A DNA stretch of 64,000 bases from Lineus longissimus (Eukaryota > Nemertea > Pilidiophora > Heteronemertea > Lineidae). Positions 32,901 to 64,000 of the stretch are shown here, in pieces. The notes under the pieces are model-generated. The model was not told the origin of the DNA. It saw only the letters and a list, made by a program, of their open reading frames with translations, and made no database searches. The first letter of the stretch is position 1; the number at the start of each line of letters is the position of its first letter. Position numbers and translations under genes: made by a program. The stretch is taken from NCBI RefSeq assembly GCF_910592395.1, contig NC_088325.1, forward strand, positions 13,704,109-13,768,108. The letters run 5' to 3'.

Positions 32901-34613
32901 GTCTGGAAGCAATATGCTTCTATATTGGTTTCCTTTGGTGAAAATGGCATCGGAAGGGTGAAATTGAGAGAGAATGCTTTGTGGAAGGACACAGCCCTGA
33001 CCACAATACCTCTTCTATGACAATTTGCACTCAGTTCCTCAGCATTGGCCATGATGATGACAGAATATTGGGGGCCCTGGCCTACTGCAGTCTGTAGTTT
33101 AGTTACCATTGTGTACATGTATGAGGGTTGAGGTTTGTCGGTTCAGTAATATATCTTCAGGAATGGTGCAGAAAAGTTTCAGGGTCACCCTGTCCACTCC
33201 AGGAGAACATCCCAATTGGGGTGTGACTTACTTCTGGATGCGATACTTTAGGATTGACGCTAAATAATGTTAGCGCTGTTCACGGCGTCGCTTGTCGTCT
33301 GAACATTTCATACTTGCTGCGGGTGAGTCCAAAGCCGGTTGTACCATCATACGGTGACCGGGCTTTCTCTCTCGCAGCCCCACAGCTCTGGAATGCTCTG
33401 CCCGAGCGACTGAGATTGTGCGACAACCTTAACTCATTCAGAGTCCTTCTGAAAACCCACCTCTTTCGGGAGGCCTTTGGATGAGTTGGTGTTTCCATTG
33501 TAAAGCGCATTGAGCGGACAATTGTCTGGATACTGCGCTGTATAAGCATCATTTATATATATATATATTTTGTTTCCAGCACCTGAACGATGTGGCAGCT
33601 AGCCAGTTCGAGAACGACGACGATGATGAAGAGGCGATGCGGATCATGGACAACCTGGTTTTGCCGTGCCTACCAGCACTACTCGTGTCGTCACATCAGG
33701 AGGATGTGCAAGCCACCGAGGAGATTCGAGGAAAATGGTGTTCGTTTCTTGGACAAGAAATTTCAGGTACTTGTATGGAAATTTCAGAGGTGCAACTTGA
33801 TGCAATATTTGATGGAGAACTCATGGCTTATGTACAGTTTATACATAGTATTGATGACCTGCCTCTGTTTGCTCTGTGTATGCAGGCCTTTCGATAACAT
33901 CATTTTCACACCGCTATACGGTGTAGGAAATTTGGCATGTCCCCAAATTAGGCCCTGAAAAAATGTCCCCAAAATAGAAAAAAAAAAAAAAAAATTTTTT
34001 TTTTTTTTTTTAAGGGGTAATTTGACCCCCTGAAGCGTTTTTTGACACCTTAAATGACCAAATCTCATCCTAAATGGCCTAATTTGATACTTTTCATCCT
34101 AAAATTATGAGTTTTCAGGTGCATGTGACAATGTCAGTCAATAAGGACGTCGATGTTCAGGCAAATTGGCACGACGAAATGTCCCCAAATTAAGCTAAAA
34201 AGAAAAAAAAACATGTCCCCAAAATAGGCTAAAAAAATACAGGGTGTAGAGGTCTCCATGTAATTGAAAGGCCTGGTGTGACCAAGCCAAGCCATCTCAT
34301 CTTTTTGATCTCTCTCCTCTGCCTAGTCGTCATGCTTTGACATTCCTGGATCATACATTCATTGTTCACACAATCATTGTAAACAAAATATTTTGACTGT
34401 GATTTCATGTTACCTTCTTCTCTTTCAGACAAATGGAAATCGGAAAAGCTACAGGATTTGATATCAAAACTATTCGACTCTCCGTCAGAGATGCGGGAGT
34501 TAGACGAACCGCCGAGAATAGGGTTGCATGAAACCGACGATCTGGTGGAACAGTATGAGCAAATAATGTCGGAAGTTTTACATGGGTACGAGGAAACGTT
34601 GCCTGTGAACTGA
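23901..34613 (+). CDS. USP25/USP28: ubiquitin-specific protease USP25/28 (20 coding exons)
   Basis: Exons: 23901-23942, 24750-24932, 25075-25280, 25610-25781, 26018-26098, 26372-26619, 26952-27180, 27613-27740, 28072-28167, 28347-28481, 28902-29122, 29463-29533, 29899-30130, 30509-30709, 31665-31825, 31934-32148, 32418-32502, 32657-32869, 33580-33766, 34429-34613. The product is 1096 residues (human paralogues 1055-1077) and all phases close. Deubiquitinase: it cleaves ubiquitin isopeptide bonds. UBA-like region about 20-65; SUMO-binding VIDLTND at 101-107; [15 protein letters not shown] at 112-123; Cys box NVGNTCWFS with nucleophile C194; QQDVSEF; His box with H623 in GHYWAY, then NDIAV. The coiled insertion between catalytic halves (about 430-600) is the family's oligomerisation insert. 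The N-terminus MTVEQ matches USP25 while the KRKRG patch is USP28-like, so this is the unduplicated ancestor type. Confidence 0.94.
26625..26840 (+). repeat. MITE at the donor of USP exon 6
   Basis: Ends are CTGTGGAACCTCCCTTAGCG and, inverted, CAGTAGAATCGCTCTATTAA, flanked by TA. The inside has an 18-bp unit (CCTCTCTATTAAGGACAG) in four tandem copies and the family block TCAATTTGACCTCTCTAATC. It begins within the GTAAGTA donor of exon 6. A Tc1/mariner-type MITE is likely from the TA target. Confidence 0.75.
28562..28811. repeat. 116-bp-arm near-perfect inverted repeat
   Basis: The left arm 28562-28677 and right arm 28696-28811 are reverse complements with one mismatch (GATAAAAC against the complement of GTTCTATC) and an 18-bp spacer. 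As RNA it folds into a hairpin of about 116 bp in intron 10 of USP25/28. No target-site duplication is clear. Confidence 0.95.
28809..28862 (+). repeat. tRNA-like half unit (A box and B box)
   Basis: GGTAGAGCATTGG resembles a Pol III A box and TGGTTCAAATCCCA a B box, about 35 bp apart, with CCGACAATCTAAAGATC between them, as in a tRNA anticodon arm. The first part of the tRNA fold is missing and replaced by the hairpin arm, so it is not a functional tRNA. A tRNA-derived SINE head is the likely origin. Confidence 0.55.
31270..31602 (+). repeat. 3' fragment of a non-LTR retrotransposon
   Basis: It encodes a short relic, [19 protein letters not shown] then [13 protein letters not shown] and stop (about 31425-31526), typical of the C-terminus of CR1/L2-like reverse-transcriptase ORFs. 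It ends in ATTCATTCATTCATTCATT microsatellite. It lies in intron 14 of USP25/28. The rest of the element is absent. Confidence 0.65.
33250..33570 (+). repeat. 3' fragment of a second non-LTR retrotransposon
   Basis: An open relic reads [20 protein letters not shown] then [16 protein letters not shown] and stop at 33484, the usual end of CR1/L2-like ORF2. The tail is TATAAGCATC with a TA run. It abuts the acceptor of USP exon 19. Confidence 0.7.
33930..34250. repeat. low-complexity repeat with A16/T18 tract
   Basis: ATGTCCCCAAATTAG-type blocks recur at 33938, 33961, 34178 and 34212 around a run of A followed at once by a run of T (33976-34012), a perfect fold-back. It is intronic in USP25/28. 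Confidence 0.7.
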
Positions 34614-35320
34614 GGTAACTTGTCCTGGTGACGAGGTTGTTGACATTCGCCTCGTGGATTATACGATAATGTGACAGCTGGTGGAAGTCGACTTCCGTGA
34701 TCGGTCAATGTGGAAATTCTTGTGACAATGCCAGAAGTGGTTTACTGAGGGAGATTTCGACATGCGTACAAAAATGACAGGACAATCGCCAAACATGAGG
34801 AAGTGGCCTGAAAGAGTGGTTGACTTTAGTCAAAATCTCATCATTCATGTGTTTGTTTAATACAACGAGAGCAGATGAGTACAGAAAATGACTTGCCTGG
34901 AATTGTTGACTCAATATGCAGACATTTTAACCAATGATCATGTTCATTGACCAGTTATGTCGGTGCCAAATTCTGGCAGAATTTTGATTCGGTGGTAAGG
35001 TTGCTGGGGGTTACTCTTGACCAGATGGTTAACCTGGCGAAAAGAGTGACACGATTTACGTCACCGACGGTATGGACTGATCATGTTTTACCTGTGTAAA
35101 CTTACAAGAGTTTACTTCACTGATCTCCTGGTTCTGTTTTATCTAATGGTGTCATTACTATCAACAAAGATGTGATCTTGTATGGAAAGCTTTACTATCA
35201 GGCGATTATGTACACGCGCTCATTCAAACTATTCAAATCCATACAAGCTGGCTTTATTGTTGAACTCAAATCAGGAGTCCAGCACTAATTGCAATTTCCT
35301 CCATTGATAACTAACTGTTT

Positions 35321-35784
35321 AGGGCCTGGTTGGTCAGAACCAGTTTTGACACTTACGCTGGCGTTGACTTAATTGGGTGTTATCTCCTTCAGTTAAGTCC
35401 TTTAAACTTAATACCAAGTTGATGTTAAGTCCTTTAGACATAACACCAAGTTGATGTTAAGTCCTTTAGACGTAAGGCCAAGTTGATGTTAAGTCCTTTA
35501 GACATAACACCAAGTTGATGATAAGTCCTTTAGACTTAACGCCAAGTTGATGTTAAGTCCTTTAGACTTAACACCAAGTTGATGTTGAGTCCTTTAGACT
35601 TAACACCAAGTTGATGTTAAGTCCTTTAGACGTAACACCAAGTTGATGTTAAGTCCTTTAGACGTAACACCAAGTTGATGTTGAGTCCTTTAGACTTAAC
35701 GCCAAGTTGATGTTAAGTCCTTTAGACTTAACACCAAGTTGATGCCAGCGTTTGTGACACTACTTGTTTTGAACGACCGGGCCA
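35321..35784. repeat. foldback element with 11 tandem 32-bp hairpin units
   Basis: Imperfect inverted ends (AGGGCCTGGTTGGTCAGAAC on the left; GGCCCGGTCGTTCAAAACAA as complement of the right, each leading to a CGCTGGC block) flank 11 exact-length 32-bp units at 35393-35744. The typical unit TTAAGTCCTTTAGACTTAAC has arms TTAAGTC and GACTTAA around a CTTTA loop. About half of the units carry a change in one arm that weakens the pairing. Confidence 0.9.
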
Positions 35785-36968
35785 AGACCTGCTGTTTTCA
35801 ACCTTCAAGGACGCTTTTATCTGTTTGATTTGCTTCTTGGATGCTCTTGTTAGTTTGTACTCATTGACTGTACATAGGAGCGAGATTTTCACCCGTGTAC
35901 TTTTCCTGAAAGATTCATTCAAGGGTGATCATTCCAGAGAGAAGGAGAGTCTGCACTATAATGATACAATGTACAGTACGGTGGTACCCACAAGGAATGT
36001 AAGATGTCTTTTCCAAATTTTGTTGGTACAAATTTGAGAAGATGTGGTACCCAGTTTGGAATCTTGGGTGTGTGAAGCTGTAAATACAACCAGCAATGTT
36101 CCTTAGACTCGGCTAATGAATTGTCGTCTGCATGTATAGACATTTTTATGGATCGTTAAAAACTAAACATAAGGGTGCTTCCGACATTTTTTTAGGGTTT
36201 TGATTACGGCCATTTTTGCATTGATTGCCTTGCTTAGATAATCATTTCCAGATTTCTGGGTTTATTCAGAATGTGGGTTTCTAATTCGGGATTTGTCCTG
36301 AGGCGAATTGGTCTTAAGTTTTTTGGCTGCAAATGGTCTCAATTAATTTTTTGGGCCTCGAAATGCAGAATTGTGCTGCCAATGAGAACTTCATTACCAG
36401 TAGGCGGCAGTAGTCACATGTAGAGGTCCAATGCACAATAGATTACCAGCCAATGTCAATTTCATTCACAAGAGATTCTGTATTGTATTGGACCGCTACA
36501 ACTGCCACCTTTTGCAGTGAAGTCACTCATTGTCCTGAAAATTTTGTATTTTACCTGCATGCGAAGAAGTGTTTTTATTCGTTTTTCTGCTGAGAAGAAC
36601 TGCATTCACGGGCAATTTTTGTGGAAGACCACTCTCATCTATTGCCTGTGGTGATTTTATTGTTTTAATGTTGAATTTGCCCAAATATGAAGTCAATTGA
36701 TAGAAAAGTTGCATCCTATTGATCGGAATGTCTCTGAACTTTTTGGGGGAAAAATTCTGTCTTTCTCACTGGATAAGGGAGGAGACGGTTGGTAGCTGGA
36801 CATAGCTGCTTGAAAAAAGTATTTCAGAAATATCACTGTCTCAAACGGTTTTTAAAATATTCTAACTGAATGTTACCATAGAAACCTGTACATAGTAATA
36901 TATATAAATGTAATTATCCAATCCCGTATGTAAATAATAAGAATTTTGTATATGCTTATTTTATTGAC

Positions 36969-36974
36969 AATAAA
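36969..36974 (+). terminator. poly(A) signal, likely USP25/28
   Basis: AATAAA preceded by TTGTATATGCTTATTTTATT. It is the first good signal after the USP stop, 2.36 kb away. Confidence 0.5.
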
Positions 36975-37459
36975 AGAGGCTGAAATTTCACAGGGAAGTC
37001 TTTTGTGGGTGTGAATTTTGTAACTGAGGGGCTGCAAGGCGAAACAAACCAAGACATTTGGTAATTTCAAAGTGCTGCTCTGAATAAAAAAGAGAAACTC
37101 GTAGGTCTTTTATCAGAAGTATTATATTTGCACTAAAAACACAATGAAATGCTCTATGGACTGGTTGTACAGTGTTGATCAATAGAACAATTTTGTACGG
37201 ACAGATTGAAAAAGTGTGTACGGTATACATGATTATCACAGAAACTTTGACATCACAAGTATCTTATAATCACTAGAATTCGTAATGCATCCAGCATGAC
37301 TAACAAAGGACGTCCTTGAATTTCGAGTCGCTGACTAGGAATATTAACGTGATAAGTACACTTCCCAGGACTTGTTCAACAGGCTAGAAAGTCATAAAAT
37401 GACATGAACATTTGACAAAACATCTTCAGAGACCTGCAAAAAATGCAGTACTCTGCAAC

Positions 37460-37465
37460 TTTATT
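37460..37465 (-). terminator. poly(A) signal of CFAP68
   Basis: AATAAA on the minus strand, about 74 nt past the CFAP68 stop. With the plus-strand signal at 36969 it defines a convergent gene pair with about 490 bp between cleavage sites. Confidence 0.6.
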
Positions 37466-37538
37466 TCAATTGATGAAATATGTTGCATGAGACTATCAAT
37501 ATCATTGCTAAATATCAATGAGGTCACTCGAGCATAGT

Positions 37539-38721
37539 TTACTTTTCAACCGCTCCTAGTGGCTGTTTCCTGACTTTCGGATCTGCGTATGAAACTCGCT
37601 GTGTCGTCTCGAAGCTGTTGTACTCGTCCTTTTGACTCTGGTGATCAAGTTCTGGCTGGTGATGTGGGAACGCGTGTGGCTGACGAGCTGAACAGAGAGA
37701 TAAAGAGCAAAGTATTAGGGAAAGTGTTTTGAAAGAGGAGATGGAGATTCCACGTCATGTGCTTCAGATCTGCTCCCACATGAAAAATATATGGAGAGGA
37801 AGATAGGCCGAAGGAAGGTGACTGTCTTTCCGAAAGCTGATTGTGCTGTGACTGCTCCTGATCAACTTTACAGTAAATTTCATCTGGCCAAATTGAGAAG
37901 AGAGGAGTAATCATGTACCATTGGAAAGCATCCCATATTTTTTACCTTTCAGATGTTTTAGCACCTCCGGAGGCGAGTAAGGCTGAGTGTTGTGGCTTGC
38001 ATCATATGATGTCTGGAAGTAGTGGCCATACTGGAAAAGAATTAAACTTAATTCAAAAGACAAGAACAATATTCCAGACAACAAAAATGTTCAGTTACTG
38101 TTTTTTAAAATGTAGTACCTATATACAAACCACCATACACAAAGATAGTACCGAGGTAAAGTCACAACTAATAAGAATTTATTCATCTACTATAACTAGG
38201 GGTCCACGCAGGCCCAATACTCAAGTGTTGGTTGAAGGTCACATTACAGTTTAGTTTGAAGACTTACATGTATTTCAATTAAAAACAAGTCCCTCTTGAT
38301 GATCTAGTTGTTTTGTTGACATATCTGAATTCTAGTATGTCTTTAAAAATATTTGAGATGGATAATTAGGCCAACATGTAGGTGCAAAGTAAATCAGGCT
38401 AAGAAAACATTGAAAGCATGAATGGGAGAATGAATATTATAGGCTTTATTGATCCATCAAAGTCAAAGAACTAAGGAATCTGGACTGGCCTACCTGGGAG
38501 GGTAATCGTTTTGATTGTCTTTGCTTGGCTATGTCGAATCTTTGTTCATTCCAATTCCCAATCAAGGTATTATTAGAATACGATGTGTCCTTAGTGGTGC
38601 TTCTCCAGCCGAATTGAGTAAACTTTTGCTCATCATGAGTGTGGGTCCAAACTTCTGCCAAACCAGACGACCTAATCATAGAACGAAAAGGCGGATCTTG
38701 TTCTAATTCAACATTCGACAT
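37539..38721 (-). CDS. CFAP68: cilia- and flagella-associated protein 68 (C11orf1-like), 3 exons
   Basis: Exons in order: 38721-38494, 38030-37946, 37687-37539. Phases are 0 and 1, donors GTAGGC and GTAAAA, acceptors TTTTCCAG and TGTTCAG. The product is 153 residues (human about 150). Matching blocks are AEVWT, KFTQFGWRSTT, SYSNNTLIGNWNEQRFD, LPSQ-YGHYFQTSYD across the first junction, and PHAFPHHQPELD near the end. In vertebrates the protein is a microtubule inner protein of ciliary and flagellar doublets, so this gene points to motile cilia. The C-terminal tail (KVRKQPLGAVEK) is basic and differs from what I recall of the human end. The gene lies convergent to USP25/28 and divergent from Capicua. 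Confidence 0.9.
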
Positions 38722-38850
38722 TTTACACTTTTATTCCTGCTTCCTTGAAAATTTGATGAAAATCAGAACAGCAGTTTTGCCGCATGCAGTGTTTTTAATA
38801 AGGGAGTTGTATCCCCTTATTTCCCACTTCTGACACAGTAGCGTCGTTCG

Positions 38851-38863
38851 GTTGGGTGGCAAC
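38851..38863 (-). promoter_or_regulatory. X-box-like RFX site upstream of CFAP68
   Basis: GTTGGGTGGCAAC, about 130 bp upstream of the CFAP68 ATG, contains one good RFX half-site (GTTGCC on the minus strand) and a weaker second half. RFX factors drive ciliary genes. It sits in a short CpG-rich patch (38840-38960). Confidence 0.35.
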
Positions 38864-40384
38864 GGGGTCATGACATCTTCGCGCACACGCTCCAGGCCGC
38901 GGGCGCGTTACGTGGCTTTGTGGAGCGTGTTGTGTATGATGCTGCCGGCCGATGCTGCCCCCTCTTGAGGAGACGATAAACCTCTTAATTGACAAATGAC
39001 GTAATTGTAGCTATTTACTACAATGACTTGATCAGATCTAGATAGGCAAGCTTTAGAATGATAGTACAACCTCAGAGTTGATACGAAAATAAGTGAAAAG
39101 CCGGATGAAAATGAGACAGTAGGTTGTGTGGGATAAAATTTGTAGATTTAGGCTCAATTACTCCACCCCCCCCCCCCCTCCACAATTTGTTATCCTTTTT
39201 TATTTCAGTAATCTGTCAACTGGAAGGAAAACCAGTGAGTGATTATAGTTAAGTGGAATGGTTTTTAGTACCCAAGTGATGATAGTGTAAGGCAGTTGCA
39301 GAAAATCGGCCATTTGTGAATTTGTGGCCTTGATATTGCAGCACCTCAATAACATAGTAACGAGGCACATACACATACCTGGAACGGTGACGTCACATCA
39401 GTGGAATGACTATATTACCAGCTCGCATTCCCATTGGTTGAAATTATACTTATACAGGTTCTCGATCGTCTTTGTTACGGTTTTAGAATAATAATTAGTT
39501 GCAGGGGAAAAGACATCTTTCTCCAAAATGCGAGGTGCAATGACGTATGCGATGCAGTGTTACCTTGGAAAATACATTCTACAGCATATGCACTCTCATT
39601 TTGGAAAAGTTATCGTCTAGTTTGGGGTAATTGGTGCAAATATCAAATAGTCTGGTTACCTACTTTGCATAATTAGTGATTGAATAAACATACCATGTGA
39701 CTATTGCGGATGCAGTAGCCAATCAGTGGCGACATTCTCAATCTATGGAATGACGTCAATACGCACTACCCAATCACGTAGTATTCAGAGCCGTGCATAT
39801 GCTCATTCACTTATTTCACGGAAGGGACAAGACCAACTCACCACAAAATATCGGACAAGACAAGATACTTTGGGACCATCCAACAGTAAGTTGTTGTTTC
39901 TGAGTAACCACTCTACCGATTTCTTGCTTATTGTCACCATTAGAACACTTTAATCGCTCCTATCGGAGCCCTTTACCCCGATATACACGCTCATTGTTGT
40001 AATCTCACCATGTCTGGGCAAAAATTCCGCAGACATTTTCAGAACGATTCTCCAAATATCCTGCTCAATGTTGCCGAATTTAGCGCATTCTGTCAAAAGC
40101 CGTGAATGAAGCCATATTCTGGAAAACCTAAGCTTTTTGCTGGTACCAAACTTGTCCCTCGATGGGTGGGTTTTGTTGATGCATTTTCTTACGGAATTCA
40201 CCCAACCCATGTCTGGCGAGCTAGAATTGCGTAGCTCGGTGAAATTTTTTCTGGGCCATTGTACGGCGGTGTACACGTCCACATAAACAATGTGTAAGTC
40301 TGAGCTGACAGTCATCGCTCTCCACCGCCTGAATTCTGTCAACATTATGATATCCGGGTGAGAATTGGGGGTCATTAACATGTG

Positions 40385-40715
40385 CTAATGTTGATAGTTG
40401 GGAGTGGGTCCTTGGGTTTACTAAGTGTGAGGTGTGGGTCCTAGGGCATGACACTTGGCGGATGGGTCACGAAGTTAGAGGTGTGGGTCCTTGGGCAAGA
40501 CACTTGGTGACTTGGCATGCAGAATGAGAAGGGTCACTAAGTGTGAGGTGTGGGTCCTTGGACAAGACACTTGGCAGAAGGGTCACAAAGGTAGTGGTGT
40601 GGGTCCTTGGGTAAGGCACTTGGCATGCAGAAGTGTCACCAAGTGTGAGGTGTAGGTCCTTGGGCAATGCACTTGGCAGAAAGGTCACTAAATGTGAGGT
40701 GTGGGTCGGCCTTAG
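40385..40715 (+). repeat. tandem repeat of GTGTGGGTCCTTGGG units
   Basis: About six diverged units containing AAGTGTGAGGTGTGGGTCC and GACACTTGGC recur roughly every 60 bp. They differ by indels, so the array is old. Confidence 0.75.
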
Positions 40716-41355
40716 GCTAGAAAAGGAACAAGAAGGTATGTTAAAAGTTATAAAAGACTCGGGAGGGGGGGCAAATTGGCAATCATATGAGATTTTGGCG
40801 TTACGTAATCATTTATCAGGCAAATTCAATTGTGCCATTAAGACTGGAGGGTGTGTAGGCCCCTATCTTATATCAAAGAGTTCTTGTTCCCCCAATTGTA
40901 AGGGCACCCACGCAGCACCCTGCCATTCTGATTTGGGGAATGTCATGAATGTCAGACCTGGGCGATATAGGACACGGGGACATTCATCATTTTTGAGAAC
41001 CGATGGGGTATTGGGAAATGAGCTGGGACAGGACACCAGTTCATAAATGCCAGGCGGTGGAGAGTGATGACTGTCAGTTCAGACTATAGTTTTGTAATCC
41101 ATAGTTTTCCAATACCCGTTAAACTTAAATTAGTAACCAGTACTGGTCATGTTTGTTTGTACATGTACACCCGTGAATAGTTTGACGTACTGTGAGATGG
41201 GAGAGACCCCTAAAATGGTGACTACGTGTGGTAACTCTATCTTTCATACCTAGCTGCTGCCTAGCTCTATAGACTATAGAGTCCCTGTAGAGTCTGTCCT
41301 CAAGTAATCATTTTGTTTCCGACAGGCAACTGGAGTTAACCATGACATATGAAAG

Positions 41356-41517
41356 TACAGTAGTACCTCTCTATTAGGGACACCCTCGGGACTGACATGT
41401 GCTGTCCTGAATAGAGGTGTCCTGATTAGAGAGGTCAAATTGAATGGAAACAACTACTTTGGGACCAAAACTAGTGTCCTTAATAGAGAGGTGTCCACTA
41501 AGGGAGGTGCCACTGTA
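41356..41517 (+). repeat. complete MITE, 158 bp with TA flanks
   Basis: Ends CAGTAGTACCTCTCTATTAG and, inverted, CAGTGGCACCTCCCTTAGTG are flanked by TA on both sides. The inside has GTCCTGATTAGAGAGG and TCAAATTGAATGG. It is the best-preserved copy of the family also seen at 6245 and 26625. It carries no coding capacity, so a Tc1/mariner-like transposase would have to act in trans. Confidence 0.82.
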
Positions 41518-42577
41518 CATTTAACAGTAGAAAAAACTTTATTCAAACAATGTACTTGAAGTTGTTAGTGTCTTCAAATGTCATCTCAATGACATGTGGA
41601 TTTTGAAATTTACTTTACATATATCTAAAAAATGACCTTAAGTCATGATAAACTCTAGTTGTCTGTGAAATTTGAAATTTTTTGGGTAATTTCCAAAATG
41701 ATGAAATGGCCATCGATATTTTTGTAAACCATCTATTCAACCCTCTGTGAATAAGTATGGTGTTTTCCAATGGGAATGATTTTTGCAGAAGTGGTTTCAT
41801 TTTCGGTGAGGTTTTGTTAGTCATTGTCTAAACATAAACTTTAGTTTTTCCATTGCATAATATTGCCAAAGCATTCTTGACTAACTTGAGATTGCTTGGT
41901 CGGCCTTATCAAATTTATCAATTGTCTGAAGTTGCTAAAGGTCAAGTGCATTTTCACTCGGTCATTACTGCACTGACAATTCATGAAATGATATTGAAAG
42001 GCCTATTCCTGGTGAACATGTTCCTATTATTTCGTTAATGTATCTTATTTCGTTCCTGGGCCTTTGCTGGGAAATGCTATGTCTGGTTATAAATATTGCA
42101 GGTCAATATTGTGATTACCTTGGTACAAAAAACACTTCTTTTTATAGTGTTGCAGGACGACTTGTCGAGCATGTTCTATTTTCGGAAGTCTTTGTGTAAA
42201 ACACTTGGCACTCTATCAATTTAGATTGAGCGGTGATGAAATAGAAAAGTTCATAGTCCACAGTCATATTGATTGAAGCACAAACAATAACAATGATAAC
42301 TACCAAGTAGGATAAGAGTAAAGAACTGTTCTAACTGCCATTCAAGTAGGGTGGAGCTCAACAATACCATACCATGAAGGTCACTCAATCTTTACTTTCA
42401 TGCATAGTAATTTGGCTACATAAAACACAATGCCTACTGAAGATCTTTCGTTTGATAAAGGCTAAAGTATGGAATTTTTGAAAGCATTGACCAAGATCTA
42501 TCACCTTTTGCAGAAGTTTTCTCATCTGATTTCGTTGTTTTCACTTTTCTCTTTGCAGATGGTCTCAAACGTAGGCA

Positions 42578-64000
<21,423 letters not shown>

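Larger units (their letters stand above)
34614..36974 (+). other. probable long 3' UTR of USP25/28
   Basis: From the stop at 34613 to the AATAAA at 36969-36974 there is no coding exon and no clear earlier poly(A) signal. The stretch includes the foldback element at 35321-35784. Transcription through it is inferred. Confidence 0.4.
38864..42558. other. region between CFAP68 and the first Capicua coding exon
   Basis: It includes the probable Capicua promoter and 5' UTR intron. CCAAT motifs occur near 39717 and 39769, and CCAACA before GTAAGTTG (donor at 39886) could end a 5' UTR exon that splices to 42559. A tandem repeat lies at 40385-40715 and a MITE at 41356-41517. No coding exon was supported. 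Confidence 0.35.

Noticed and set aside
39950-40381. 143-residue minus-strand frame
   Set aside because: No recognisable domain, no codon-use or repeat support, and it overlaps a tandem repeat at one end. It could be a lineage-specific exon but nothing supports that.
40633-41046. 137-residue plus-strand frame
   Set aside because: It starts inside a tandem repeat and shows no family likeness.

Overview
The window is animal nuclear DNA. Genes are split by many GT-AG introns with well-conserved phases, and four loci are clear orthologues of animal genes: GPR89, USP25/28, CFAP68 and Capicua. The tandem C2H2 zinc-finger exons lack KRAB or SCAN domains. A single pre-duplication USP25/28 gene, a CFAP68 gene (motile cilia), compact introns and many MITE, foldback and LINE fragments suggest an invertebrate, perhaps a marine lophotrochozoan or deuterostome. 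The species cannot be fixed from the sequence alone.

Layout. (1) 1-14.3 kb, minus strand: a zinc-finger region. One SUMO-motif-rich acidic 5' coding exon (13628-14278) and a 28-nt acidic microexon (13419-13446) are followed by six intact C2H2 array exons and one dead array. All six intact arrays start at the same TATTTTGCAG acceptor in the same phase, which fits a locus with alternative 3' terminal exons. The next unit begins with a paralogous 5' exon at 1-583 and runs off the left edge. (2) 15.27-21.08 kb, plus: GPR89, 14 exons, 459 residues. (3) 23.90-34.61 kb, plus: USP25/28 deubiquitinase, 20 exons, 1096 residues, with a likely 2.3-kb 3' UTR to a poly(A) signal at 36969. (4) 37.54-38.72 kb, minus: CFAP68 (C11orf1-like), 3 exons, 153 residues. 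(5) 42.58 kb to the right edge, plus: Capicua (long form), with a 2.6-kb first coding exon, a 10-kb intron, HMG-box exons and a 2.5-kb Gln-rich exon; its 3' end lies outside the window.

The neighbours do not form one pathway. GPR89 acts in the Golgi, USP25/28 in ubiquitin signalling, CFAP68 in the ciliary doublet and Capicua in repression under RTK/ERK control. Three gene pairs are divergent or convergent and may share control regions: zinc-finger/GPR89, USP/CFAP68 and CFAP68/Capicua.

The most notable signals are the zinc-finger locus that looks built for terminal-exon choice; a 116-bp near-perfect hairpin beside half a tRNA-like unit in a USP intron; a foldback element with 11 tandem hairpin units in the probable USP 3' UTR; a MITE inserted exactly at a splice donor; and a 1.4-kb minisatellite with a higher-order repeat in the Capicua intron. 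All exon boundaries were read by eye from splice signals, phase and recalled family similarity; no alignment was run.
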